64,000 bases of DNA, from assembly GCA_965215715.1 (NCBI GenBank), contig OZ244129.1, positions 2,480,001 through 2,544,000 on the forward strand. Direction: 5' to 3'. Below, one piece after another: positions 9,595-18,195 of this stretch (its first letter is position 1; each line of letters begins with the position of its first letter). This stretch comes from HXMU1428-3 sp965215715 (GTDB taxonomy: Bacteria; Pseudomonadota; Alphaproteobacteria; Rhizobiales; HXMU1428-3). The notes below the pieces were generated by a model. It did no database searches, was not told the DNA's origin, and worked only from the letters and a program-made list of their open reading frames with translations. A program made the translations under genes and the position numbers.

Positions 9595-9878
9595 TTTGGG
9601 GCGCCACTTTCCTGTTTATTTTCCATTTGGAGCTTTTATCCACTAGCACAATCAACTTTAAAAACTTTAACCCTCTTAGACCTAGTAATTATGACATTTT
9701 CATGCTATGTTATTTCAAATATAGGTGGCGCGCCAGGTTTCAAATATAGAAGTTCTTTAGCACTATAATTTGGCGCCCACCTCCCTTTCTACTTTTCAAA
9801 CTCGCTTTCAATGCTTGAGGTTGCTTTGCGCTTTTGAGCGATTATTTTCTAACGCGCAAAAAGGGTTCATTTTTACTT

Positions 9879-10787
9879 TCAAGCTTTTTGCAATTTTTCT
9901 TTTTCTTCTCGCACCTTAATGTCACTTAAGATCCGGTCGATTAATAAACATGTCCGATTATGCAAGGCTGATCCTTTGGTGTAATCAGCCTGGGCATAAA
10001 AATCGACCCGGCCCACATCAAACAACTCTTTGCAGATTTTAGCAGATTTTTGTTTGGGATAAACAGCAATGGCAAAGCCATTGTTTTGGCGGGTCACGGC
10101 CATTGAAGGCACATCGGTTTCGCCATCGCCAAAATAAATCATTTGTGAAAAGGGGATGGGGCGCTCGCCTTCCGGCATGTGTGAATTAATGGAACGGTTC
10201 ACATCTTCTACCCCTTTGTTTATGCGGAACAAATATTGGGTTTTCGAGGTGTCTGTGATCACTCGTTTTGGGTAGGGCAGTTGATAGGCTTCAAAATAAT
10301 ATTCTGAGGCAAATACATTATCAAACTTTTTGTAAATCTTTGTGCCTTCAATAATTTCTTTTAGACCAGAGGAGACCAAATAATGTCGAACTGACACTGT
10401 GCCTTTGGATTGTTTTTTGACATATTGATCCATAAGGCCAAACCATTTTTCAACACCGGGGCAAAATTCCACTTCGCGCCCTTGGGCCACCAAATCTTTG
10501 CGCAAAATCTGCAGCCCCTTTTCTTGCGCCTTTTGATACATCAAATGCATATAGGTGATCAGGGGCTCAGCTTCTCGCTCAATGGATAGTTGAGCGACTT
10601 CCCTCCAGAACGTTTTGGGATTGATCCCAATCTTTGGCAAGAAGGCATATTCTTGCATGTTGCGCGGACTCAGAGTGCCATCAAAATCGTAAATCAGGGC
10701 AATAATATTTTGAGGCGTAGTCAGGGTTTTTGTGCCTTTACTTGTTGCTGTTCGGGTGTTGCGCTTTTTGGGGATGCTTTTTTCCAT
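9879..10787 (-). CDS. HAD-superfamily phosphatase
   Basis: 302 aa. HAD motif I is ALIYDFDGTLSP (nucleophile and general acid Asp), motif II is the Ser in YLVSSGLKE, and motif IV is YFGDGETDVPSM. A basic N-terminal tail (KKRNTRTATSKGTK) of about 27 residues precedes the domain. The family hydrolyses phosphate esters through an aspartyl-phosphate; the cap (about 55-150) gives no substrate clue to me. It lies between mepA (284 bp away) and a divergent lipoprotein gene. The specific substrate is unknown. Confidence 0.8.
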   Translation of the reverse strand: MEKSIPKKRNTRTATSKGTKTLTTPQNIIALIYDFDGTLSPRNMQEYAFLPKIGINPKTFWREVAQLSIEREAEPLITYMHLMYQKAQEKGLQILRKDLVAQGREVEFCPGVEKWFGLMDQYVKKQSKGTVSVRHYLVSSGLKEIIEGTKIYKKFDNVFASEYYFEAYQLPYPKRVITDTSKTQYLFRINKGVEDVNRSINSHMPEGERPIPFSQMIYFGDGETDVPSMAVTRQNNGFAIAVYPKQKSAKICKELFDVGRVDFYAQADYTKGSALHNRTCLLIDRILSDIKVREEKEKLQKA

Positions 10788-10911
10788 GTCCAGGCTCTAA
10801 AGTCTTTCCTTTTTGCTAATATTGACAGGGAATTGTGAGCTTGCAAAGATGTCATTCACATCTTTGTTCAACTAATAAGGATGTGCTTTGGGGTTGGGAG
10901 GCTGGGTTGCC

Positions 10912-11493
10912 ATGTTTCGCTTGAGCTTTATTTTCGCAATTTTGGCCATAACTGCTTTTTTTCTTAGCTCTTGCGCCACCCTTACCAAGCATGAATGTGA
11001 AAAAGGGGACTGGCACAGCATTGGCAAACGTGATGGTGAGCACGGCCATGATGAGAGCCGCTTTCAAGATCATCAAAAGGCCTGTAAAGGGCATGGTTTA
11101 ACCGCCAATTTAACTGCTTATAAACAAGGGCGGCTCTCAGGCTTGAAATCTTATTGCGACATTCAGCGCCAGCTTGATCTTGGGCTTGATGGACAAAAAT
11201 ATAACGGGGCCTGTTCTGGCTCTATTGTGCCTTTATTAAAAGAGGCCAATGAGTGGGGGTATCGCGGCTATAATGTAAAGATGAGCCTTTATGAGGCGCA
11301 AAACCAGCTCACAGAGATCCGCAAAAAAATGCAAGAAGAAAAGGTCACCAAGCAAGAAAAACAGCGCTTTTATGATCAGGAAACCAGGTTACAGGAAGAG
11401 ATCGACCGTTTACGTCTTGAACTGGTGCGTATGAAAATAGAAGCGGAAAAGGTGCTCAGTCAAAAGGCGAAGGTTTATTATAAAACCAACTAG
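10912..11493 (+). CDS. DUF2799-type lipoprotein
   Basis: 193 aa from the ATG at 10912, which follows GGGAGG; an upstream in-frame TTG would add eight residues before a well-formed signal sequence and is less likely. Residues 1-20 form a lipoprotein signal ending in the lipobox LSSC. The middle (ECEKGDWHSIGKRDGEHGH...YKQGRLSGLKSYC) has the WxxxGxxDG and GrxxGL-xxYC pattern of DUF2799. The C-terminal ~60 residues are a charged coiled coil (LTEIRKKMQEEKVTKQEKQRF). Probably anchored in the outer membrane or periplasm; function unknown. Confidence 0.82.
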   Translation: MFRLSFIFAILAITAFFLSSCATLTKHECEKGDWHSIGKRDGEHGHDESRFQDHQKACKGHGLTANLTAYKQGRLSGLKSYCDIQRQLDLGLDGQKYNGACSGSIVPLLKEANEWGYRGYNVKMSLYEAQNQLTEIRKKMQEEKVTKQEKQRFYDQETRLQEEIDRLRLELVRMKIEAEKVLSQKAKVYYKTN

Positions 11494-11615
11494 CTTTCTT
11501 CCATGACCACTTGATATGGCTTTATCAAGCACTTTTTTTAAGGTTTAATGACCGTGTTGATGACTGAAACTTTGTCTATTGGCGTTTTTTTTTTCAAATA
11601 AAGTAGGGAGCCAGA

Positions 11616-12044
11616 ATGTTTAAACGTTTGAGTTTGTTGATTGTTCCTTTGTTTTTTCTTTCCAGTTTTTCTTTTTCCGCACAAGCAGCCAGCGTGGTGG
11701 CTAAGGTTGATGTTTCCCAACAAGTGATGCGCGTTTATGTTAATGGGGTGCGCCGGTATGTGTGGCGGGTGTCTACGGGGCGCAAAGGCTATTGGACGCC
11801 GCGCGGGTTTTATCGCCCTGGCTTAATGAAACGGATGCATTATTCTTCCAAATATTATAATTCGCCAATGCCGTGGTCGATCTTTTTTAAAGGTGGCTAT
11901 GCCATTCATGGCACCAATTATATCAAACATCTTGGTCGGCCAGCCTCACATGGTTGCATTCGCTTGCACCCGGCGGCAGCGCGGCGTCTTTATGTTTTGA
12001 TGCGTCGGAATAAGAAAAGTTCTCGTATTATTATTCAGAATTAG
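11616..12044 (+). CDS. L,D-transpeptidase (YkuD domain), secreted
   Basis: 142 aa with a signal peptide (1-24, ending SFSAQA). The YkuD catalytic signature is complete: H98 in YAIHGTN, H112 and nucleophile C114 in SHGCIRLHP. Such enzymes form 3-3 peptidoglycan cross-links or attach proteins to the wall in the periplasm. It is short, essentially one catalytic domain without LysM or PG-binding modules. GGGAG precedes the ATG. Its stop codon overlaps that of the convergent DUF4336 gene. Confidence 0.92.
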   Translation: MFKRLSLLIVPLFFLSSFSFSAQAASVVAKVDVSQQVMRVYVNGVRRYVWRVSTGRKGYWTPRGFYRPGLMKRMHYSSKYYNSPMPWSIFFKGGYAIHGTNYIKHLGRPASHGCIRLHPAAARRLYVLMRRNKKSSRIIIQN

Positions 12045-12769
12045 AGCACCCAAGAAAAGGCGCGTTTGAGTTCTCTCACGCCATTTTCTGGATACCAACG
12101 GCCATGGGCCAGAATCACTTTTTCTGGCCCCCAGTCGATCATTTTTTCAACCGCTTGTCTCAGCTGTGCTCTGCCATTTTTGAACGAAAAGCGCATGTCT
12201 ATTGGCGCTTTGCCATCGGGGTCTAAAATGCCTGCCCATTTGGCCAGGACTTTAAACCAAAAAGGGATCTTGTGTTTTTCAAAATTTTCAATCAAGTCAG
12301 TTAGGATCAATGTTTTACTGGCCTTGTGAAAAAACACCACTTCTGAATGTATGGTGCTACCATGGGCGATTAATTGGTCTAATTCTTGTTTCCAGGGCTC
12401 TGCTGCTTGGTCGGATAGATCTTCATCGAAGTGAATGTCGACCTTATATTTTTTGGCCCTCTTCCTCACATTTGGGGAGGCCCAGGATATGGTGTTTGGG
12501 AAGGCTTTGCTCCATTCTGGGATATAGGCATAATGAATCCAATTGGGGGAGACCAAATGTTTCACAGTGCCCAAAGACTGAATTTGTTGTTTTAAGTCCT
12601 CAGTTAAAGCTATCGGTGAGTGGCAGAACAGATCCCCATTTGCCAGTTTTATGATCGTCATTCTTGTGGTGTAAGGGGCCCCATAAAAGCTGATGCTCTG
12701 CCCATCAACAATCCAAATATTGTCATCGACAGATTTTAAGGTGTTGATGGGGGTGTATAGTTTTTCCAT
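12041..12769 (-). CDS. DUF4336 protein (metallo-beta-lactamase-like fold)
   Basis: 242 aa, no signal peptide. The N-terminus (IWIVDGQSISFYGAPYTTRMTI) and segments such as LVSPNWIHYAYIPEWSKAFP and LTDLIENF match DUF4336, a family related to metallo-beta-lactamases. The canonical HxHxDH zinc motif is absent, so hydrolase activity is uncertain. AAGGTC precedes the ATG. A long inverted-repeat element lies immediately upstream (12782-12962), and the 3' end overlaps the convergent L,D-transpeptidase stop. Function unknown. Confidence 0.8.
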   Translation of the reverse strand: MEKLYTPINTLKSVDDNIWIVDGQSISFYGAPYTTRMTIIKLANGDLFCHSPIALTEDLKQQIQSLGTVKHLVSPNWIHYAYIPEWSKAFPNTISWASPNVRKRAKKYKVDIHFDEDLSDQAAEPWKQELDQLIAHGSTIHSEVVFFHKASKTLILTDLIENFEKHKIPFWFKVLAKWAGILDPDGKAPIDMRFSFKNGRAQLRQAVEKMIDWGPEKVILAHGRWYPENGVRELKRAFSWVL

Positions 12770-12781
12770 GAAATGACCTTA

Positions 12782-12962
12782 CGAGGCTTGGTGCGTGCCT
12801 TAACTTCCATGGTAAGATTTTTGCACTTTTAAAAGCTATGTCAAGGGCTCTTTAAGTGGCGCTTTGGATGCCCACCAGCAACCGCGCTAAGCGCTCTGCA
12901 CCCTTGACACTTTTTAGAAAAAAGCCAAAACTAACCATGGAAGTTAAGGCACAGTCCAGACG
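12782..12962. repeat. Long inverted-repeat element, copy A
   Basis: About 180 bp. The left arm from 12795 (GTGCCTTAACTTCCATGGT) is repeated inverted up to 12952, with weaker pairing inside (TGTCAAGGG). The asymmetric centre contains GTGGCGCTTTGGATG. It lies between the DUF4336 start (minus) and the lepA 3' end, so it probably forms part of the DUF4336 leader. Related elements sit at 18057 and 28915 in the same position relative to a downstream minus-strand gene. No transposase is present. Confidence 0.8.
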
Positions 12963-12963
12963 T

Positions 12964-14769
12964 TTAGTTGTCGTCCATCTTTAAGGCTTTAATGAAGGCG
13001 TCTTGTGGAATTTCGACCTTGCCGAATTGACGCATTTTCTTTTTGCCCGCTTTTTGCTTTTCCAACAATTTGCGCTTACGGGTGATGTCGCCGCCATAGC
13101 ATTTGGCGGTCACGTCTTTGCGCAGGGCCGCAATGGTTTCTCTGGCGATCACTTTGCCGCCAATGGCTGCTTGGATTGGCACTTTGAATAGGTGACGCGG
13201 GATAAGGTCTTTTAATTTTTCGCACATGCCGCGCCCGCGTGTTTCTGCCCGGTCGCGGTGGACCATGATCGACAAGGCGTCAACTGGTTCTGCGTTCACC
13301 AAAACAGACATTTTAACCAGATTGCCAGACTCATAGCCCAACAGCTGATAGTCAAAGGAGGCATAGCCACGGGTGACTGATTTTAACCGGTCGTAGAAGT
13401 CAAACACCACTTCAGACAAGGGGAGCTCATAGACCACCATGGCGCGCGTGCCGGCGTAGGTGAGGTCTTTTTGGCGCCCGCGGCGATCTTCGCACAATTT
13501 AAGCACAGCACCTAAGAATTCGTCTGGCACCAGAATTGTGGCTGTGATCCAGGGCTCTTCAATGTGATCGATTTTGACCACATCTGGCATGTCTGCCGGG
13601 TTGTGCAATTGCTGCATGGTGCCGTCATTCATGTAAATATGATAAATCACAGACGGCGCGGTGGTGATCAGGTCGATGTCGAATTCACGCTCCAGGCGCT
13701 CGCGGATGATTTCTAGGTGCAAGAGCCCGAGAAAGCCGCAACGAAAGCCAAAGCCCAGCGCGGCTGAGGTTTCCATTTCAAACTCAAAGCTGGCGTCATT
13801 TAAGCGCAGTTTGCCCATGGCTTCGCGCAGGTTTTCAAACTCTGAACTGTCCACTGGGAACAGGCCGCAGAACACCACCGGTTGGGCTGGTTGGAAGCCT
13901 GGCAAGGGTTCGCACTGGTTTTTCTCTTCTGTGACCGTGTCACCCACCCTTGTGTCAGCCACTTGTTTAATGGCCGCGGTGAAAAAGCCCATCTCGCCGG
14001 GCCCCAGCTCATCAGTTAAATCTTGTTTGGGGCGAAACACGCCGACGCGGTCAATCAGATAATTGGCATCGGTTGAGATCAGTTTGATTTTTTGGCCCTT
14101 TTTCAATGTGCCATCAATGACCCGCACGAGAACGACCACGCCCAAATACGCATCATACCAGCTGTCAACCAGCAAAGCTTTTAAGGGGGCGTCCTGCTCA
14201 CCCTTGGGGGCGGGCAATTTGGTGACGATGGCTTCCAACACGTCTTCAATGCCAAGGCCGGTTTTGGCTGAAATTTCGACAGCGTCAGAGGCGTCCAGGC
14301 CGATCACATCTTCGATTTGCGTTTTGATGCGTTCTGGCTCGGCAGCGGGCAAATCAATTTTATTAAGGACGGTGACGATCTCATGATCGTTTTCAATGGC
14401 CTGATAAACATTGGCCAGGGTTTGTGCTTCCACCCCTTGGGAGGCATCAACGACCAAAAGGGAGCCTTCTACGGCTGATAAAGAACGTGAGACTTCATAG
14501 GCAAAGTCAACATGGCCGGGGGTGTCAATCAGGTTTAATTGATACATCTGGCCATCCTCAGCCTTATAATCAAGGCGCACAGTCTGAGCTTTAATGGTGA
14601 TGCCGCGTTCTTTTTCGATATCCATATTATCGAGCACTTGTTCTTGCATTTCGCGCTCAGACAGCCCGCCGCATAGCTGGATCAACCGGTCTGCCAGGGT
14701 GGACTTGCCGTGATCAATATGGGCGACAATGGAAAAATTACGAATATTTTTTAAGGGTGTTTGGCTCAT
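12964..14769 (-). CDS. lepA: Elongation factor 4 (LepA)
   Basis: 601 aa from the ATG at 14769, matching the family length; an upstream in-frame start would add 12 unconserved residues. The GTPase domain has G1 AHIDHGKST, G3 DTPGHVDF and G4 NKID. Domain II, the EF-G-like III and V domains and the LepA-specific C-terminal domain (KCYGGDITRKRKLLEKQKAGKKKM) are all present. LepA is a ribosome-associated translational GTPase that back-translocates or rescues stalled ribosomes. It lies 72 nt downstream of the YiiX-like gene in the same direction. Confidence 0.98.
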   Translation of the reverse strand: MSQTPLKNIRNFSIVAHIDHGKSTLADRLIQLCGGLSEREMQEQVLDNMDIEKERGITIKAQTVRLDYKAEDGQMYQLNLIDTPGHVDFAYEVSRSLSAVEGSLLVVDASQGVEAQTLANVYQAIENDHEIVTVLNKIDLPAAEPERIKTQIEDVIGLDASDAVEISAKTGLGIEDVLEAIVTKLPAPKGEQDAPLKALLVDSWYDAYLGVVVLVRVIDGTLKKGQKIKLISTDANYLIDRVGVFRPKQDLTDELGPGEMGFFTAAIKQVADTRVGDTVTEEKNQCEPLPGFQPAQPVVFCGLFPVDSSEFENLREAMGKLRLNDASFEFEMETSAALGFGFRCGFLGLLHLEIIRERLEREFDIDLITTAPSVIYHIYMNDGTMQQLHNPADMPDVVKIDHIEEPWITATILVPDEFLGAVLKLCEDRRGRQKDLTYAGTRAMVVYELPLSEVVFDFYDRLKSVTRGYASFDYQLLGYESGNLVKMSVLVNAEPVDALSIMVHRDRAETRGRGMCEKLKDLIPRHLFKVPIQAAIGGKVIARETIAALRKDVTAKCYGGDITRKRKLLEKQKAGKKKMRQFGKVEIPQDAFIKALKMDDN

Positions 14770-14841
14770 GCATGGGGTGTTAGCACTGATTGGTCCGCTC
14801 GCCAAGTGTTTGATGAAGCTTGAAAGGCGAATTTTTAAAAT

Positions 14842-15651
14842 TTATACCTTGTTTTGTTCTTTTGTTTGATCTGCAGGCGGGGCCCATTTTACCCGTTTGT
14901 AATCAAAGCCATATTCAATGGTGGGTTTGATGATGGCGAAAAAGGGTGACAAGTCAAAATCGCGCGGGGCAAACAGGGAATGATGGCGAATGTGCAAGAT
15001 TTCTCGGCGGCTATAAGCGCTGGTGGCGCTGCGCTGGCCCTTTTTGCGCTCGATTTTGGGCAAAATGGGATAATGCACTTTTTGAAAGGCTTGGGCGATC
15101 AGGGTGGAGCATATGGCCCGGGTTGGCTCGCCTGCGCCAAGATGTATCATACGGCGGCGCCAGGCCACTGGAATGGGCGGGGTGGGCAATAAATAACGGG
15201 CCAGGTCTATGATGTTGCGGGTGTCGTATTTAATGCCGATATGGTCAACCATAAATTGGACAACGGCATCGCGATCCTCAGGGGTTAGATTAACAGGGCG
15301 GCAGATACGCGTGTTGTAGGTTTCATATTTGGAAAGCGGAGAGGCAACGCAGCCTATGCCCAGATCAACCTCAACCAGACAATTACCACCATTTTCCCCG
15401 TTATGCTCTTTGGCTGTTAACACATCGCCAACATAAAGCGCAGCATGAGACCAGGTTGATTGGGTGAGATATTTCACAGCGGCAGATATTTTTTGATTGC
15501 CTTCAACCAGAAGAACATCGCCTGGTTGCAATATACGACGCAAGGTTTCTGGATCGGACGGCGTGAAGGGTTCATAGCCGCTTGATTCTGTTTCCAAGCG
15601 TCTTGCGATCCAATCGCCGATACTGTCTAAAGCTGTGTCAACAAAGGCCAT
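14842..15651 (-). CDS. YiiX/YebB-like NlpC/P60 cysteine hydrolase
   Basis: 269 aa, cytosolic by sequence. The circularly permuted papain-like arrangement is visible: H69 in TWSHAALYVGD, then E94 in CLVEVDLG, and the C-terminal nucleophile C181 in AICSTLIAQAF. PGDVLLVEGNQKIS is the typical first strand of this family. These enzymes are amidases or acyltransferases related to LRAT/NlpC; the substrate is unknown. It is the first gene of a likely two-gene unit with lepA. Confidence 0.82.
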   Translation of the reverse strand: MAFVDTALDSIGDWIARRLETESSGYEPFTPSDPETLRRILQPGDVLLVEGNQKISAAVKYLTQSTWSHAALYVGDVLTAKEHNGENGGNCLVEVDLGIGCVASPLSKYETYNTRICRPVNLTPEDRDAVVQFMVDHIGIKYDTRNIIDLARYLLPTPPIPVAWRRRMIHLGAGEPTRAICSTLIAQAFQKVHYPILPKIERKKGQRSATSAYSRREILHIRHHSLFAPRDFDLSPFFAIIKPTIEYGFDYKRVKWAPPADQTKEQNKV

Positions 15652-15954
15652 GCAAACTCTCTGGGTTTTCGTCTATCTGCTCGTTTCATCTTTGGGCATT
15701 ATAAAGTTTCTTACCCCATTGCGGGATAACTTTATATCGCATTTTCTTGAAGGTTTATTATAGCCCCTAAGGTCTTACCTTTCGTTTACCTGATCTCTAT
15801 TTTTTATCGGGAAGCTATGATTGTGGCAATTCATCCACTCTTTACACTGATCAGCAATGCTTGACTTCAGGCAAAGAACCGGATTGTCTATAATAAAATT
15901 TAAGCACTGAAAACTATCAGACTGGTAAAATATTGCTTCATGGGTGGGGGAGAT

Positions 15955-17397
15955 ATGAAGGGGGATATATCCTTTAAAAATTTGGCTTTGTTGCTTAGCG
16001 GGCCATTGGTTGCCATTTGTGTGTTCATGAGCCCGGCCCCAGCTGGCATACCGCCTGCGGCTTGGTTGATGGTTGGCGTGGTGATTTGGATGGTGATTTG
16101 GTGGTTGGGTGAATTGGTGCCTTTAGAGGCCACAGCATTATTGCCTATTCCCCTCTTGCCCTTGCTTGGCATTTTGAAAGTCAATCAAGTTACTATGTCT
16201 TATGGCCATAAATTTATATTTTTGTTTTTAGGTGGGTTTTTAATTGCAGGCGCTATGCAGCGATGGGGTTTGCATAAACGTATTGCGCTGAATGTGATTG
16301 CCTATTTCGGCACCGGCCCGCGCGCCATCATTGCCGGATTTATGGTGGCAACGGCGTTTCTTTCCATGTGGATATCAAACACGGCAGCCACCATCATGAT
16401 GTTTGCCGTGGCTGTGTCTCTGGTGAATTTCTTGTCTGAAAAATCTTCTAACCCTGTCACCATGCGTGCCTTTGCGGTTAGCTTGTTGCTCGGCATTGCT
16501 TATTCTGCTTCCATTGGCGGGGTGGGCACTTTAATCGGCACCGCCCCCAATGCGTTTATTGCCGGTTATTTGGAAGAGACACATAATGTTACAATCGCTT
16601 TTGTTGACTGGATGAAAATTGGTGTGCCGGTGGTGTTGGTCATGGTGCCTATTACGTGGTTTTTGTTAACGCGGTTTTTGTTTCCGGTTCGCAAACTTGA
16701 TGTGCCTGGATCAGAGGACCTGATTAGCAATGAGCTGAAGGCTTTGGGGACCATGGGGCCTGGTGAGCGGGCGGTATTGGTCATTTTTAGCCTGGCTGCT
16801 TTTTGTTGGATTTTTGGCAAGCAAATCTCTGGCTTGACGGGATTGGGGTTGACGGATGCAGGCGTTGCAATTGGGGCGGCCCTTATTTTGTTTGCCTGGC
16901 CACTTAATTTGAAAAAGCGAGAATTTGTGCTCACAGCCCAAGAGCTGCAGAATGTGCCTTGGGGCATTTTGATTTTGCTTGGCGGGGGGATTGCATTGGC
17001 CTCTGGCATGAAGGCATCTGGCCTGGCCAGTTGGATTGGTGATGGCGTGGCTGGTTTTGGGGTTACCCAATGGACGCTGGTGGCCCTGGCCGCCTTAATG
17101 ATTGTTTATCTCACAGAGCTCACCTCCAACACAGCTTCAACAACCACATTTGTGCCGGTGTTTGGCGCCGTTGCTCTTGGCGCCGGGCTGGACCCGGTGC
17201 TTTCAACCTTGCCAATTGCCATTGGTGCTTCCATGGCCTTTATGATGCCCGTGGCAACGCCGCCCAATGCGATCGTGTTTGCTTATAAGGATTTGCATAT
17301 CCGCGATATGGTCTGGGCTGGGTTTTGGTTGAATATTATTGCTGTTGGCGTGTGTTTTGGCGCGGTTTATTTACTTGCTGGTCTGGTCTTTGGATAA
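15955..17397 (+). CDS. DASS (SLC13) family sodium:anion symporter
   Basis: 480 aa from the ATG at 15955, chosen because GGGGGAG lies just upstream; the ATG at 15940 has no ribosome-binding site. About 12-14 hydrophobic segments, with the two Ser-Asn-Thr signatures of the family: WISNTAATIMMF in the first half and ELTSNTASTTTFVPV in the second, plus a conserved end (MPVATPPNAIVF). DASS members couple Na+ to di- or tricarboxylates or sulfate. The exact substrate cannot be read; PPNAIVF at the second half-site is common in carboxylate carriers. Confidence 0.9.
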   Translation: MKGDISFKNLALLLSGPLVAICVFMSPAPAGIPPAAWLMVGVVIWMVIWWLGELVPLEATALLPIPLLPLLGILKVNQVTMSYGHKFIFLFLGGFLIAGAMQRWGLHKRIALNVIAYFGTGPRAIIAGFMVATAFLSMWISNTAATIMMFAVAVSLVNFLSEKSSNPVTMRAFAVSLLLGIAYSASIGGVGTLIGTAPNAFIAGYLEETHNVTIAFVDWMKIGVPVVLVMVPITWFLLTRFLFPVRKLDVPGSEDLISNELKALGTMGPGERAVLVIFSLAAFCWIFGKQISGLTGLGLTDAGVAIGAALILFAWPLNLKKREFVLTAQELQNVPWGILILLGGGIALASGMKASGLASWIGDGVAGFGVTQWTLVALAALMIVYLTELTSNTASTTTFVPVFGAVALGAGLDPVLSTLPIAIGASMAFMMPVATPPNAIVFAYKDLHIRDMVWAGFWLNIIAVGVCFGAVYLLAGLVFG

Positions 17398-17406
17398 GGC
17401 TGTTTT

Positions 17407-17534
17407 TGTCTCACGGGCTATTTTTTAGCTGAAGGAGCAAAAAGCCCTCCGACGGGGCGACGCTAAGCGTCGGGCGCATGGCTGCGCCATGTCCGTGCTC
17501 TGAAGTAGAGCACTCCCTTCTTCGGAATGGGAAG
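17407..17534. repeat. Five-hairpin repeat element, copy 1
   Basis: About 125 bp just after the DASS transporter stop and convergent with the CMD-like gene. Consecutive short hairpins: GGGCT...AGCCC with an internal T-run/A-run pairing, GACGCTAAGCGTC, GCGCATGGCTGCGC, GTGCTCTGAAGTAGAGCAC, and CCC...GGG around TTCGG. A closely similar copy lies at 32951-33079, again directly downstream of a plus-strand gene. Confidence 0.8.
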
Positions 17535-17631
17535 TGTAGAGCTTTGTTTTTTTTAGGCACATAAAATGGAAATGTGCCCTAGATTTTGTTTACATGAATG
17601 AGGTGTACCCTTCCGCACGTTTCTGGAAGAG

Positions 17632-18030
17632 CTATGTAGCTTTTGCCTCAAATTTTTCAAACGCTTCTTTGGCGGCTTCGATGCCATTCATCGCGGCGGG
17701 AAAACCGGCATAAACGCTCATTTGCATTATGATTTCAATGATCTCTTCTTTGGTCAGACCAACATTGAGCCCTGCTTGAATGTGAACGGTTAGCTCTTTA
17801 TGAGCATTGCCCATTGCTGTGAGGGCTGAAATGGTGGCGATTTGGCGTGAGCGCACATCCAGTCCAGGGCGGGAATAAATATCGCCATAGGGGTATTCAA
17901 TGATAAATTCAGACAAGGCAGGGGCCGTCTCGGCCAGTTCATCCAGCACATCTTGACCCACTTGGCCATGAACTTCTTGTAGTTTGGCCCAGCCCTTTTT
18001 GAACCGATCTGATTTTTGGTCTTTGCTCAT
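17632..18030 (-). CDS. Carboxymuconolactone decarboxylase family protein
   Basis: 132 aa, single CMD domain (LDVRSRQIATISALTAMGNAHKELTVHIQAGLNVGLTKEEIIEI, split here only by its natural helices). It contains no cysteine, so the CxxC peroxidase centre of AhpD-type relatives is absent, and it resembles true gamma-CMD (PcaC-like) proteins. No other protocatechuate-pathway gene is nearby, so a catabolic role is not supported. AAAGAGACAC precedes the ATG. An inverted-repeat element (18057-18180) lies immediately upstream. Confidence 0.85.
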   Translation of the reverse strand: MSKDQKSDRFKKGWAKLQEVHGQVGQDVLDELAETAPALSEFIIEYPYGDIYSRPGLDVRSRQIATISALTAMGNAHKELTVHIQAGLNVGLTKEEIIEIIMQMSVYAGFPAAMNGIEAAKEAFEKFEAKAT

Positions 18031-18056
18031 TATGTGTCTCTTTGTCTGATGGATAA

Positions 18057-18180
18057 CGAGGCTTACGGCGTGCCTTAAATGTCATGGTTAGACTTTGGCA
18101 TTTTAAATCCCCTTGTCAAGGGTCGAGCCAGGCGCGAGCGCCCTTGACAAGGGGATTTAAGGCAGAGCTCAGGCGTTTGT
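18057..18180. repeat. Long inverted-repeat element, copy B (short form)
   Basis: About 125 bp. A perfect 20-bp stem (18103-18122 with 18141-18160, core CCCCTTGTCAAGGG) closes an 18-nt loop. The left outer arm (TGCCTTAAATGTCATGGTTAG) is present, but the matching right outer arm is missing, so this looks like a deleted derivative of copies A and C. It starts 27 nt upstream of the CMD-like gene's start codon. Confidence 0.8.
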
Positions 18181-18195
18181 CGTTGGCAAAAAAAA

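Noticed and set aside
9713..9782. Direct repeat TTTCAAATATAG and inverted GGTGGCGC/GGCGCCCACC between mepA and the HAD gene
   Set aside because: Real but short; it matches none of the repeat families in the window and no function could be inferred.
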